A stretch of DNA of 64,000 nucleotides from Ottowia sp. oral taxon 894 (GCF_001262075.1 NZ_CP012073.1:2095001-2159000); one strand, 5' to 3'; counted from the stretch's first letter, positions 8,484-17,344 are shown. Numbers and translations are program-made. Notes: generated by a model not told the origin, from the letters alone.

Positions 8484-8980
8484 GCCGCCCTGTCATCGCC
8501 GTCTATCCCGGCACGTTCGATCCCATCACGCTGGGCCATGAAGACATCGCACGCCGCGCGCGCGAGCTGTTTGACGAAGTCATCGTCGCCGTGGCCATCG
8601 CCCATCACAAAAAAACCCTGTTCACCTTGGAAGAGCGGCTGGAGATGGCGCAGACGTCGGCCCGGCAATGGCCGGGCGTGCGGGCGGAGCCGTTCGAGGG
8701 GCTGATCAGCCACTTCGTGCAAGCCAAAGGCGGCAAGGCAATGGTGCGCGGACTGCGCGCGGTCACCGACTTTGACTACGAGTTCCAGCTTGCGGGCATG
8801 AACGGCGTGCTGGCGCCGGAGGTGGAGACGGTGTTTCTCACGCCCGGCACGCGCTACCAGTTCGTCAGCAGCACCTTCGTGCGCGAAATCGCCCTGCTGG
8901 GCGGCGATGCCGAGCAGTTCGTGGCCCCGCACGTGTGGCAGCGGCTACTGGAAAAACGGCGAAGCAGCGCCAAGCCCTGA
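8480..8980 (+). CDS. coaD: Phosphopantetheine adenylyltransferase CoaD
   Basis: CoaD catalyses the fourth step of coenzyme A synthesis, joining ATP and 4'-phosphopantetheine to give dephospho-CoA. The 166-residue protein begins with the nucleotidyltransferase signature YPGTFDPITLGHEDI, which contains the (T/H)xGH motif. It also has KAMVRGLRAVTDFDYEFQ and the C-terminal YQFVSSTFVREIA segment, all typical. The ATG lies in a GGAGGAAAAACC context and overlaps the rsmD stop by 4 bp. Length is normal. Confidence 0.96.
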   Translation: MSRPVIAVYPGTFDPITLGHEDIARRARELFDEVIVAVAIAHHKKTLFTLEERLEMAQTSARQWPGVRAEPFEGLISHFVQAKGGKAMVRGLRAVTDFDYEFQLAGMNGVLAPEVETVFLTPGTRYQFVSSTFVREIALLGGDAEQFVAPHVWQRLLEKRRSSAKP

Positions 8981-9073
8981 GAACCCGTCTTCAAAAAATC
9001 AAGCGGCATGGTTGGTTCTCTTGCTTAAAAGATTGCGAACAGGTTTTTAGCGCGAATTGCGCCAAAGCCGTTT

Positions 9074-9835
9074 TTACCCTTCGTGAATTTGCTCTTGCTT
9101 TTGACGTGTGACGTTCCTGCGCCGCCGTGCCGCCAACGCGCCTGCCAGGCCCAGAGCGCCTGAAAGGGCGGCCAGCGCGCCTGTTGATGCGGAGGGCACG
9201 GCGGCAGGCTGCTGCGGCAAGGGGCGCAGCGTGATGCTGATCGTGTCCAGCGCGAAGATGCGTCCGACGAAATTCATGCCGAATGGCCCCGAAAAATAGG
9301 GTGTGTGCGGTGTGCCGGTGCCTGTCTGGGACGCGAACTCCACCTTGTCCACGTCGCTGTAATTCAGGTTCAGGAATGTGGGGCTGCCCGCCGCAAGCGT
9401 GACGGTCTGTGTATCAACCACCGTGCCGGCGCGAGAGGCGGTGATCTTGACTTGCAGGTTGTTGTGCCAGACAGGTGTGATGTAGAGACTGTGCAAGTCA
9501 AACCGCCTGCCGCCGCTGCTGGTGATGGAGCCGGTCAACCCGTCATTTGGCGTTGCAGGCGGCGTAAAGGGAACAACGGCCAGATTGCGAGGCGTTTGCG
9601 CGCCATCGGTGTAGCCGGAGCCCAGGTATTGCCCGGTGCCAAACGGGTCTTGCATGGTGTTATTGGCGCACTCAAGGTTGTTCCACACCAGGCCGCCGTA
9701 GCCTGCGGCAAAGGTGTAGTCGGTGCGGGCGTTGCTGTAGTTGCAGTTCAGCTCGTCAAAGTTGATGATGGCCGCTTGCGCTTGCGCGGCTGCGATCAGG
9801 CTTGAGGCGATGATCAGGCGTTGCTTGAGGTGCAT
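9074..9835 (-). CDS. Exported PEP-CTERM-like protein
   Basis: A 253-residue protein with an N-terminal signal peptide (LIIASSLIAAAQAQA) and a C-terminal sorting-like tail: a VPSAST motif, a hydrophobic helix (ALAALSGALGLAGALAA) and an RRRRN cluster. This tripartite tail resembles the PEP-CTERM signals processed by exosortase, although the exact P-E-P is replaced by P-S-A. The middle is a beta-rich Asn/Thr/Gly-rich domain. Function is unknown; such proteins are often linked to exopolysaccharide or the cell surface. The ATG at 9835 is chosen because it places the signal peptide at the N-terminus. Confidence 0.7.
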   Translation of the reverse strand: MHLKQRLIIASSLIAAAQAQAAIINFDELNCNYSNARTDYTFAAGYGGLVWNNLECANNTMQDPFGTGQYLGSGYTDGAQTPRNLAVVPFTPPATPNDGLTGSITSSGGRRFDLHSLYITPVWHNNLQVKITASRAGTVVDTQTVTLAAGSPTFLNLNYSDVDKVEFASQTGTGTPHTPYFSGPFGMNFVGRIFALDTISITLRPLPQQPAAVPSASTGALAALSGALGLAGALAARRRRNVTRQKQEQIHEG

Positions 9836-10039
9836 GTTTTTCTTGAAAAAATGTAATTTTAAGAATGGGACAGCGGCGGAATGGCTTCCCTTCCTCAAAT
9901 TTTTACGGGTTTTTTCATGAACTTCAAAGGCAGTCAATGGTCCCGCTGCGCGCCTGCGTTCACCAATATTCACGGCACGTGGCGGCGTTGGCGAAAAAAG
10001 CTTCGCCGGTTGCCTACGGCGGCCATGAGGCCGTAATTA

Positions 10040-10125
10040 TTGCTCCTCTATTCATAGCGCGCAGTCCTAGTCAACCGGGCGCAGAGTCCGCTTTTATATG
10101 CTTTAAATTAGCTCCTATTTTTGAT
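10040..10125 (+). repeat. Dispersed intergenic repeat, copy 3
   Basis: A diverged forward copy (TTGCTCCTCTATTCATAGC, core AGTCCTAGTCAA, right end AAATTAGCTCCTATTTTTGA) in the 520-bp gene-free stretch 9836-10355. Nothing else recognisable is seen in that stretch. Confidence 0.75.
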
Positions 10126-10355
10126 TTATGAGGCTGCTGTGCCACCCATGTATCCGGCCTTGTCCACTTTGTTGCAATTCAGGCTAAGCTGCCGGAAACC
10201 GTGCGGGCAAGTTTTTGTCGACGAAGGGGCAGAAAAGACGCGGCGGAAAAACCGGCGGAGATTGTCAGTGCAAGACCGAGAAACCTTCCCAGCTGTTTCA
10301 ACCCGCAGCGCGGTCGAATGGTATGAATAAATGGTTTTGACAAGGAGAAAATGCA

Positions 10356-10730
10356 ATGAAAAAGCGTGTATGCGCCGCAGGCGCCTTATTTTTGGCATTG
10401 GCAATGGCGCTGCCATGCGCGCCGGCCCTGGCGCAGGAGCAGGCTCGCAAAACCGACCACGCCGAGCCAAAACCTGTCCAGCAGGGCACATTGACCAATG
10501 AAAAATTGCAACGTGACGCCATGATGGGGGTCGCTGCCAAGGCAGGCGTGCTGGGCTGCGAAAAAATCACTGGCGTGCAGCCATTCGTGACCCGCATGCC
10601 CTCGGGGGAGCCTGGCGCGCGCAGCTGGCAGGAAATGTGGGTGGTTCAGTGCGGGGCCGCCAAACACAATGTGGTGATTGATTTCAGGGAGAGCGGCATG
10701 AGCGCGGCGGATTGGACCATCCGCCAGTGA
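10356..10730 (+). CDS. Small exported protein of unknown function
   Basis: A 124-residue protein with a clear signal peptide (MKKRVCAAGALFLALAMALP, cleavage likely after ALA near residue 26) and an AAGGAG ribosome-binding site upstream. The mature part is about 98 residues. It has two cysteines (LGCEKITG and VVQCGAAKH) that could form a disulfide in the periplasm. I do not recognise the family. It stands alone between repeat copy 3 and dcd. Confidence 0.75.
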   Translation: MKKRVCAAGALFLALAMALPCAPALAQEQARKTDHAEPKPVQQGTLTNEKLQRDAMMGVAAKAGVLGCEKITGVQPFVTRMPSGEPGARSWQEMWVVQCGAAKHNVVIDFRESGMSAADWTIRQ

Positions 10731-10911
10731 ACCGCCGCCGCCGCTGGGCTGTGGCGAGGCGCTGGAGCCTGCTCATGATCTGGCCGTAGGCTGCGCTGAA
10801 GGGCCGCGCTTGTCCGTGCGCCGGAATGCAGAGCCAGCTCATGAGCAAGCGGCCTTCAGGCATCGCGGGCCTGCGGCAAAATGAATTTCCTTTTTGCCTC
10901 AGTTTTTTTTC

Positions 10912-11478
10912 ATGAGCATCAAAAGCGACAAATGGATCCGCCGCATGGCCGAGGAGCGCGGCATGATCGAGCCTTTCGAGCCGGGCCAGGTGCGGCAGGT
11001 GGACGGGCGCAAGATCGTCAGTTACGGCACTTCCAGCTATGGCTATGACATTCGCTGCGCGCCTGAATTCAAGATATTCACCAACATTCACAGCACGGTG
11101 GTGGACCCGAAGAACTTTGACGAAAAGAGCTTTGTCGATTTCGAGGGCGAGGTTTGCATCATTCCGCCCAACAGCTTTGCGCTGGCGCGCACCGTGGAAT
11201 ATTTCCGCATTCCGCGCAACGTGCTCACCATTTGCCTGGGCAAAAGCACTTACGCGCGCTGCGGAATCATCGTCAATGTGACCCCCTTCGAGCCGGAATG
11301 GGAAGGCTACGTGACCCTGGAATTCAGCAACACCACGCCCCTGCCCGCCAAGATTTACGCAGGCGAAGGCTGCGCGCAGGTGCTCTTTTTTGAAAGCGAT
11401 GAAGTATGCGAAACCTCTTACAAGGACCGGGGCGGCAAGTACCAGGGCCAGGTGGGCGTGACGCTGCCCAAGACCTGA
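10912..11478 (+). CDS. dcd: dCTP deaminase
   Basis: Dcd converts dCTP to dUTP, feeding dTMP synthesis. The 188-residue protein matches the standard length and shows [13 protein letters not shown] near the N-terminus, KSTYARCGI, and the trimer/active-site block [18 protein letters not shown] with the GYVTLE glutamate. The ATG at 10912 is preferred over a TTG at 10894 because [13 protein letters not shown] is the usual start in this family. The next gene begins 8 bp downstream and may be co-transcribed. Confidence 0.96.
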   Translation: MSIKSDKWIRRMAEERGMIEPFEPGQVRQVDGRKIVSYGTSSYGYDIRCAPEFKIFTNIHSTVVDPKNFDEKSFVDFEGEVCIIPPNSFALARTVEYFRIPRNVLTICLGKSTYARCGIIVNVTPFEPEWEGYVTLEFSNTTPLPAKIYAGEGCAQVLFFESDEVCETSYKDRGGKYQGQVGVTLPKT

Positions 11479-11486
11479 AGCCGCCC

Positions 11487-11915
11487 ATGCGCACGCTGGC
11501 CCTTCTTTTTTGTGTCAGCTTGCTGGCTGCTGCATGTGGCGCGCCGCCCCGTGCGGCGGATGCGTCAGCGCGCCAGCAGCCTTATCCAGCCTGCGCACCC
11601 ATGCCCACGTCCGCCGACCGGCAGGCCGCCTGGCAGCCTGTGCCGAAAGGGCAGGCGCGCGAGAACATTCCCCGCGTGCTGGTGAAGGTGCTGGTTGAAA
11701 CGAATGGCTGCGCTTCCAGGGCCGAGATCAGGCAGTCCAGCGGCTACCCCTCGCTGGACAACTACGCCGTGCGCCGGCTTCTGGCCACGCGCTTTCTGCC
11801 CGGCACGCGCAACGGCACGCCCGATGCCATGTGGGTGACAGTGCCCTTTCTCTTTGCGCCCAGCGGCATGGGCGTGCCCACGTTCGTCGTGCACGACGCG
11901 CCGCCCAAGTCATAG
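11487..11915 (+). CDS. Lipoprotein with TonB C-terminal-like domain
   Basis: A 142-residue protein with a lipoprotein signal (LLFCVSLLAAACGAPP). The C-terminal half has the TonB-C pattern: VLVKVLVETNGCASRAEIRQ, SGYPSLDNYAVRRLL and a final beta-strand (MWVTVPFLF). There is no transmembrane anchor or Pro-rich spanner as in true TonB, so it is unlikely to energise receptors by itself. Similar stand-alone proteins are found in many Burkholderiales and have no assigned role. It starts 8 bp after dcd. Confidence 0.7.
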   Translation: MRTLALLFCVSLLAAACGAPPRAADASARQQPYPACAPMPTSADRQAAWQPVPKGQARENIPRVLVKVLVETNGCASRAEIRQSSGYPSLDNYAVRRLLATRFLPGTRNGTPDAMWVTVPFLFAPSGMGVPTFVVHDAPPKS

Positions 11916-12029
11916 CGCATGGCGCGCAGCGCGCCGCAATACGTTGCGATACGCTGTTTCACGCAGCGCCGTCAAGATGCCTGCGTTAGCATTCGTCCAC
12001 TTTTTGCAACCAAATGGGAGAAAGCACTG

Positions 12030-12590
12030 ATGTTCACGTTCCGAGCAATCGCGCGGCGCGGCTTGGCGGCCTGTTGCGGGCTGATGGCCGCCGCCGCCCT
12101 GGCGCAGCCCGCACCCGCGCAGGAAGGCGCCCCCCAGCGGCCTGAACCTGTGGCGCAGACTCAGGCGCCAGCGGCCGAGGCGGCTGACAGGGCTTTCGTC
12201 ATCACGCCGGGTGATGGACGGCTGGGCACTTTCAAGACCGTGCAAGGCCAAGTCACGCTGGCGCAGGGCGACACGCGCCGCGCCGCCGTGGTGGGCGGTG
12301 CCTTGCTGCCCCAGGAGCGCCTGAGCACGGGCGCAGACGGCATCGCTGCTGTCACCTTGCGCGATGGCACCGTGCTCACGCTGGGGCCTGATTCGTCGCT
12401 GGATCTGGCCGAGTTCGATTTCAACTCCACCACGCAGGAAGGCAGCATGTGGGTCAAGCTCGCGCGCGGCAGCCTGCGCGTGATCACCGGGCTGATTGCC
12501 AAGCTCCAGCCTGAAAAAGTCAAAGTCACCACGCCCACCGCCGTCATTGGCGTGCGCGGCACCGATTTCATTGTCGAGACCCGCCCATGA
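12030..12590 (+). CDS. Exported FecR-domain protein
   Basis: A 186-residue protein with a signal peptide (LAACCGLMAAAALAQPAPAQ) and a FecR domain: GTFKTVQGQVTLAQGD, LSTGADGIAAVTLRDGT and TPTAVIGVRGTDFIVE. Unlike FecR sigma-factor regulators it has no cytoplasmic N-terminal part and no neighbouring ECF sigma gene. It is therefore probably a periplasmic or surface protein of the second FecR group, which often pairs with an OmpA-like lipoprotein. The stop overlaps the following ompA-like start by 4 bp. The ATG at 12030 has a GGGAG ribosome-binding site; longer in-frame starts lack one. Confidence 0.82.
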   Translation: MFTFRAIARRGLAACCGLMAAAALAQPAPAQEGAPQRPEPVAQTQAPAAEAADRAFVITPGDGRLGTFKTVQGQVTLAQGDTRRAAVVGGALLPQERLSTGADGIAAVTLRDGTVLTLGPDSSLDLAEFDFNSTTQEGSMWVKLARGSLRVITGLIAKLQPEKVKVTTPTAVIGVRGTDFIVETRP

Positions 12591-13189
12591 GGATTTCTCC
12601 GGATTCCCGCCCGGCCCTGTTGCCGCTCCTGCTGGCCGCAGCCGCGCTGCTGGCCGCCTGCGCTCCCGCCACCCGCGTCACCCTGCTGCCCCAGCCGGGC
12701 AGCGCCGTGGAAGTGCAAACGGGCGAGCGCCACGAGCGGCTGGATGAGGCTTACCAGACCCTGTCCGTGTCCACCCAGTCGGAAGTGGAGCGCGGCCACA
12801 CCACGGCGCGCGCGGTGGAGCGGCGCATGGGCAAGCTGCTGGCCGCCGCGCCTGCGCCCGCGCAGCGTTACGCGCTGTACTTTCACACCGGGTCGGTGCA
12901 GCTCACGCCCGAATCCGAGGCCGAGCTGGATGCCGTGCTGGCCGAGGTGTCCAACCGCCCCGGCGCGGAAATCATCGTCACCGGCCACACCGACACCGTT
13001 GGCTCACTGACTGCCAATGACGAGCTTTCGCTCAACCGCGCCCGCCGCCTGCGGGAAGACATCATCGCCAAAGGCTTTCCCGCTGCCCGCATCGAGGCCG
13101 TGGGCCGTGGCGAGCGCGAGCTGCTCGTGCCCACTGAAGACGGCGTGGACGAGCCGCGCAACCGCCGCGTTGAAATCAAGGTGTACTGA
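12587..13189 (+). CDS. OmpA-family peptidoglycan-binding lipoprotein
   Basis: A 200-residue protein with a lipobox near residue 25 (LLAACAPAT) and a C-terminal OmpA/MotB domain. YALYFHTGSVQLTPESEAEL, IIVTGHTDTVGS and the final EPRNRRVEIKVY block give the peptidoglycan-binding signature. The N-terminal 100 residues are a specific region of unknown fold. It is translationally coupled (ATGA) to the FecR-domain gene, so the two proteins probably act together at the cell envelope. Confidence 0.88.
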   Translation: MRISPDSRPALLPLLLAAAALLAACAPATRVTLLPQPGSAVEVQTGERHERLDEAYQTLSVSTQSEVERGHTTARAVERRMGKLLAAAPAPAQRYALYFHTGSVQLTPESEAELDAVLAEVSNRPGAEIIVTGHTDTVGSLTANDELSLNRARRLREDIIAKGFPAARIEAVGRGERELLVPTEDGVDEPRNRRVEIKVY

Positions 13190-13229
13190 TCCGCACCGCA
13201 GCCACGGGCGAATGCGGGCCGCCTGAATC

Positions 13230-13316
13230 TTGCTCCTTGATTGATAGCATGAGGTCCTGGTGGAATGGGCGCAAGGGCCGTTTTCAAAGTCTTTGAATTG
13301 CTCCTGTTTTCAGTGC
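13230..13316 (+). repeat. Dispersed intergenic repeat, copy 4
   Basis: A forward copy (TTGCTCCTTGATTGATAGCA, core GAGGTCCTGGTGGAA, right end GAATTGCTCCTGTTTT) in the 418-bp gap between the OmpA-like gene and apbE. No gene is seen in the rest of the gap. Confidence 0.85.
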
Positions 13317-13607
13317 TTCAAGCAGCCTGGCTGGCGCGTGACGGCCTTTGAGCGCCGCGAAGGCTGCCACTGGCAGAGACGCCCATTCCCGCCAGGCTTC
13401 ATCGCTTTTGCGCTGCGGCCCGGCCTTGATTTCACGGATTGGGCCAGCAAGAGGCGTGAATGAAACCGTCAGCCGCGAATATGGGTGAATAAATAGGGGC
13501 GGATGCGTGCGTGGCTTAACAGCCGTTCCGGCAGCAGTGTCTGCGGCTGGGGGGCCGGAAGGCGCCTGGCCGCGCGCAAAATCAGCGGCTTTGGCAAAAC
13601 ATCATTC

Positions 13608-14675
13608 ATGAATCCGCGCTGTTTTCTTCTCTGCCTGGCCTGCATGGCGGCGCTGGCGGGCTGCCAGCCGCAGCCTGCGTCCACCGCGTCCGTCGTGCGC
13701 ATCGAGGGGCCGACGATGGGCAGCACCTACCACATCAGCTACGTGCCAGGCCCCGGCGGCCAGCCAGCTGTCGCGCAGGCGCAAGGGGCGGTGCAGGCGC
13801 TGCTGGGCGAGATTGACGCGGCCGTGTCCACCTATCGTGACGATTCGGATTTGGCGCGCTTTAACGCCGCGTCCGCGCCGGTGTGCATGGACATGCCTGA
13901 CACGGCGCTCGAGCTGGCGCGGCACGCGCTGGCGCTGGCGCAGCAAAGCGAAGGCGCGTTTGACGTGACGCTGCTGCCCGTGCTGGAGGCCTGGGGCTTT
14001 CGCCACGGCGCGGCGGCGCGGCCCGCGCACGAGGCGTCGCCCGCGCCCGCGCCGGCCGAGCTGGAGGCGGCGCGCGATCGCATGGGCATGCAGCATTTGC
14101 GCGTGCAGCCCGGCCAGCTGTGCAAGGACGCGCCCATCCGCGTGGAATTCAACAGCATCGCCGCCGGCTACGCGGTCGATCGCGTCGCCAGCTACTTTGC
14201 GCAGCAGGGCGTGGGCAGCTATCTGGTGGAAATCACGGGCGAGATGAAAGCCGTGGGCCTCAAGCCCGATGGCGCGCCCTGGCGCATTGCCATCGAGGCG
14301 CCGCTGGAAGGCGAGCGGCAGGCGCAGCGCATCGTGCAGCTCAACGGGCTGGCGCTGTCCACTTCCGGCGACTACCGCAACTGGCACGAGGTGGACGGCC
14401 AGCGGCAAAGCCACATCATGGATCCGCGCACGCTCGCGCCCGTGCGCCACCGCCTGGCCGCCGTCACGGTGGCCGCCCCTTCGGCGCTGGAGGCCGACGG
14501 CCTCTCCACCCTGTTCATGGCGCTGGGGCCGCAGCAGGGCTTTGACTACGCCCAGGCCAGGGGCATTGCGGCGCTGTTCGTCAGCCGCCGGGAAAATGGC
14601 GCAGGCTTCGCTACCCGGGCCACGGCGGCTTTTGACGCGGCCTTTGGCGCATCACCTCAAGGAGAAAAACCATGA
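13608..14675 (+). CDS. apbE: FAD:protein FMN transferase ApbE (NosX-like)
   Basis: ApbE attaches FMN to threonine in periplasmic domains of NqrB/C, RnfD/G and NosR. The 355-residue protein has a lipoprotein signal (LAGCQPQP) and the family hallmarks: GPTMGSTYHISY, a DIDAAVSTYRDDS-like segment, FNSIAAGYAVDRVA and the Mg-binding SHIMDPRT motif. The ATG at 13608 puts the lipobox at the normal distance. nqrM follows with a 4-bp overlap. No nqr or rnf genes are in the window, but nosR with a flavinylation motif lies 7 kb away, so NosR is the likely substrate. Confidence 0.93.
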   Translation: MNPRCFLLCLACMAALAGCQPQPASTASVVRIEGPTMGSTYHISYVPGPGGQPAVAQAQGAVQALLGEIDAAVSTYRDDSDLARFNAASAPVCMDMPDTALELARHALALAQQSEGAFDVTLLPVLEAWGFRHGAAARPAHEASPAPAPAELEAARDRMGMQHLRVQPGQLCKDAPIRVEFNSIAAGYAVDRVASYFAQQGVGSYLVEITGEMKAVGLKPDGAPWRIAIEAPLEGERQAQRIVQLNGLALSTSGDYRNWHEVDGQRQSHIMDPRTLAPVRHRLAAVTVAAPSALEADGLSTLFMALGPQQGFDYAQARGIAALFVSRRENGAGFATRATAAFDAAFGASPQGEKP

Positions 14676-14884
14676 TCTGGCTCATCGCATTCATCGTCAT
14701 GCTGCTCGTGGTGGCGGGCATGGCCATTGGCGTGATGGCGGGGCGCAAGCCCATCGGCGGCTCTTGCGGCGGCCTGGCCAATGCCGTGGGTATTGACCAC
14801 GCCTGCACCTGCGGCAAAGCGCCCGGCTCCTGCGGCGGCGGGGCCGCGCCTTCAGAACAAAGGTCAGAAGCGCCGCCCGCGTGA
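14672..14884 (+). CDS. nqrM: NqrM-family (DUF539) small membrane protein
   Basis: A 70-residue protein with one transmembrane helix (LIAFIVMLLVVAGMAIGVMA). A cysteine-rich tail follows, with the family pattern GGSCGGLANAVGID and a CTCGK segment. NqrM delivers iron for Na+-NQR maturation in Vibrio and is usually encoded after apbE, as here. Without nqr genes nearby it may serve a distant Nqr complex or another iron-sulfur/flavin system such as NosR. It overlaps apbE by 4 bp. Confidence 0.85.
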   Translation: MIWLIAFIVMLLVVAGMAIGVMAGRKPIGGSCGGLANAVGIDHACTCGKAPGSCGGGAAPSEQRSEAPPA

Positions 14885-14991
14885 GAAAGCCTGTTCAAAA
14901 AGCGGGCCGCAAGGCGGGGCGGCCCGGCCAGCTGGCGGCCTGCGCCTTTTCCGGCTGGATGGCGGGCAGGCGCGAAAGCATGCTGGATGGC

Positions 14992-15075
14992 ATCAAAACA
15001 GGAGCAAATTCAGGCCCTCGGAAATGGCGATTACGCCCATTCCACCAGGACGTAACGCTATGAAAGAAGGAGCGA
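14992..15075 (-). repeat. Dispersed intergenic repeat, copy 5
   Basis: A reverse-oriented copy: ATCAAAACAGGAGCAAATTC on the left, core TTCCACCAGGACGT, then GCTATGAAAGAAGGAGCGAA. With copy 6 it fills part of the 666-bp stretch 14885-15550. The sequence between the two copies includes CAGACTCTGAACGGGTTC at 15268, related to the second short motif. Confidence 0.85.
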
Positions 15076-15379
15076 ACATGAGCGCTTCGTCAGCGCCGCC
15101 CCGGAAGGGAAAAGGCAGCGCGCAAGGCTTCTGAACGCCTGCTTGCCGTCGGTCCGCAGGCGCAAAAGCGCGGACTTGATCGCTCTTGCGGCCTTGCGAG
15201 CGCCTGCCGGATTGCAAGGCGCGCCTGCGCTTTGCGGGCCATCACTCAAGCCGCCGCCCTCGCGCGGCCAGACTCTGAACGGGTTCCGAAGCGCCGCCCC
15301 CGGCCCCGTCCGCCTCATTCATTTCTGCCGAGCGCAGACTCCCGCGCTGGCACGAAAGGAAAGCAGGCGCAGCGCCAAA

Positions 15380-15468
15380 TCCGCTCTTGAAATCAGAGCA
15401 TCAGGTCTTGACGGAATCAGCGGGAATACCCATTGATGGCCCGCCGAATTCGCTCCTGTTTTTTGATG
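15380..15468 (+). repeat. Dispersed intergenic repeat, copy 6
   Basis: A forward copy, more diverged on the left (CCGCTCTTGAAATCAGAGCA). The core is CAGGTCTTGACGGAA and the right end is CCGAATTCGCTCCTGTTTTT. Oriented opposite to copy 5, about 300 bp away. Confidence 0.75.
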
Positions 15469-15550
15469 GATGAAGCCCCCCTGCCCGCTCCAGGAAAGCT
15501 GGCCGCCGGGCCGCGCGCCGGGGCGTCCGTTCACGGCCAGGCTGCGGGCG

Positions 15551-16408
15551 TCAATCCAGCGCGGGCAGCGCGCCGAAAGCGCCTTGCGCGAGGGCTTGCT
15601 GCATGTGGGCAAGCTGCTCGGGGGTGTTCATCACCAGGCCGTCCTGGCCGCTGATGGCTTCGTTCAGCGGCTGGGCGCTGACGAGGATGGCGCGCACGTC
15701 TTCATCGCCTTCGGCGTGCAGGCCGGCTTCGTCGCCGAAGGCATCAAGCATGGCCGTTTGCAGCGGCCCCACGGGATGCAGCCAGTGGCTGATGCGCAGC
15801 GTGCCCGTCAGGGTCAGGAGCACGGCGTACCAGCCGTTTTGCAGGGGCAGGTCGGTTTTTTGGCCGGCTTTGAGGGTCAGGTCCCACAGTTGCAGGGATT
15901 GCACGGTTTCGGCGGGGCCCAGCTGGCCTTGCCATTCACCGGCGATCAGGCGCAGGCTGCCTGTTTCGCCGGGCAGGCTCAAGGCAGGGATGCTTGCACT
16001 GCGGATGAGCTGGCAGTGCGGCTCGGTGAGCTTGTATTGGGCGGGCAGGTTGATCCAGAGGCTGACTTGCTCCAGCGGCGCGCCGGGCGAGGGGCGTTCT
16101 TCGCGCAGCAGGCCACGGCCCGCGCCGTTCCAGAGCACATCGCCAGCGGCCAGCGTGTGGTCGTGCCCGGCGCTGTCGCGCACGCGCAGGCCGCCCTGGA
16201 GCAGGAGGGTGACGCATTCAAGGCCGCAAAAGGCCTGCGCGCCGGTGCTGGCGCCCGCTGGCGCGCTGGCGCAGGCGTGGGTGGCGCGAATGGCGGCATT
16301 GGTCTGGCGGCCCAGGCCGTCGTAGGTGAAGAAAAGCTGCTCTTCAAAGGCATTGCCCACGGGGTGGGGAGAGAGGGCGCGCGAGACGCCGACGACGACT
16401 TTTTTCAT
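15551..16408 (-). CDS. Pirin-family protein with lost metal-site histidines
   Basis: A 285-residue double-cupin protein of the pirin family: LFFTYDGLG near residue 30, an internal SLWINLPAQYKLTEPHC segment and the LRLIAGEWQGQLGP block all match pirin. In normal pirins the N-terminal cupin binds iron through HPHRG and an H-x-E after the GDV motif. Here the corresponding places read QAFCGLECVTLLL and GLLREERPSPG, so the usual histidine ligands are missing. It may be a structural or regulatory derivative. It is the last gene on the nos strand, 58 bp after the NosL-like gene, and may be co-transcribed. Confidence 0.72.
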   Translation of the reverse strand: MKKVVVGVSRALSPHPVGNAFEEQLFFTYDGLGRQTNAAIRATHACASAPAGASTGAQAFCGLECVTLLLQGGLRVRDSAGHDHTLAAGDVLWNGAGRGLLREERPSPGAPLEQVSLWINLPAQYKLTEPHCQLIRSASIPALSLPGETGSLRLIAGEWQGQLGPAETVQSLQLWDLTLKAGQKTDLPLQNGWYAVLLTLTGTLRISHWLHPVGPLQTAMLDAFGDEAGLHAEGDEDVRAILVSAQPLNEAISGQDGLVMNTPEQLAHMQQALAQGAFGALPALD

Positions 16409-16466
16409 GGTGGCCGGAAAAATCGTGAGAGAAAAGGTGGAAAGAAACCGCCGCAGCGGCAGGAAG

Positions 16467-17168
16467 TCAGGGCGCTGCGGCGGCAGCGCCGTGGCTGGCG
16501 TGGTTGTGCGGGCCGCCGCGCTCTTTGGACAGGGCCTCGAGGATTTGGGGCGTGATGCGCGCCCAGGGCAGCGCCTGGCCGCCGCGCTTGGCGGCAAAGC
16601 GTGCGGCGTCTTCCTCGCGGGCGAAGGCGGGCAGGTCGGGCGTGCGCATGGGGCCGCGCACTTCGGAGCCGTGCACGAACCAGGCTTGCTCCAGCGGCGT
16701 CCACTGGCCGCTGGCGGCATCGGTCACCCAGCGCGATTGCACGTCGGCCTCGCTGCGGTTGGGGCTGTAGCGGCCGACGTTGGCCAGAAACAGCAGCAGA
16801 TTGACGGGCGAGTCGAAATACTGCGCCGAGTGGTCGGTGTAGATGATCTGGGCGGCCCAGCGCGGGTTGCGGGCGGGGAACATGCCGCAAACGGGGCAGC
16901 GCGCGTCTGGCGGCACGGGACGCGGCGCTTCGGGCGGCAGGCCGCTGGCGGGGTCGTAAGGGGTGGGCGGGGCGACGATGCAGACTTCATCCAGCCCTTC
17001 GTCGCCCGCTGGCGGCTGCCCGGGCGCGGCGCGGCGCAGGGCCAGGCCCGCCGCGCCTGCCGCAGCCAGCGCGCCAGCGCCTGCCAGCCAGAGCCAGCGG
17101 CGGCGTGTGAGGGGCGTTTTGGCAGAGGCGGCGGCAGCGGGCGGGGTCAGCAAAGGCGGCTGGCTCAT
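16467..17168 (-). CDS. NosL-like copper-binding accessory protein (second copy)
   Basis: A 233-residue protein with an N-terminal RRRWLWLAGAGALAAAG segment that could be a Tat-like signal or membrane anchor. The NosL-type metal motif is RCPVCGM near residue 97, followed by the family pattern IIYTDHSAQYFDSPVNLLLF. NosL proteins carry Cu(I) to nosZ for CuZ assembly. This one keeps the C-x-x-C-G-M motif, whereas the neighbouring nosL has C-E-L-D-G-M. A His-rich tail (GGPHNHASHG) could also bind metal. The ATG at 17168 puts the hydrophobic segment near the N-terminus. Confidence 0.75.
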   Translation of the reverse strand: MSQPPLLTPPAAAASAKTPLTRRRWLWLAGAGALAAAGAAGLALRRAAPGQPPAGDEGLDEVCIVAPPTPYDPASGLPPEAPRPVPPDARCPVCGMFPARNPRWAAQIIYTDHSAQYFDSPVNLLLFLANVGRYSPNRSEADVQSRWVTDAASGQWTPLEQAWFVHGSEVRGPMRTPDLPAFAREEDAARFAAKRGGQALPWARITPQILEALSKERGGPHNHASHGAAAAAP

Positions 17169-17199
17169 GGCGGGCTGAAGAAGGGCGTGATAACAAGGA

Positions 17200-17279
17200 C
17201 AGGAGCAAATTTGAGGGGCCAAAACCGGCTTTCGCGCCCATTCCACTAGGACCTCATGCTATGAATCAAGGAGCGAAAT
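17200..17279 (-). repeat. Dispersed intergenic repeat, copy 7
   Basis: A well-conserved reverse copy (CAGGAGCAAATTTGAGGGG, core CCATTCCACTAGGACCTCAT, GAATCAAGGAGCGAAA) between the two NosL-type genes. Confidence 0.9.
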
Positions 17280-17344
17280 AGAGGGTAAAACCGGCCCTGC
17301 TTCCGGGCGTTTTTCAGGCGCTGTTCAGGCACATGGAGCGGCGC

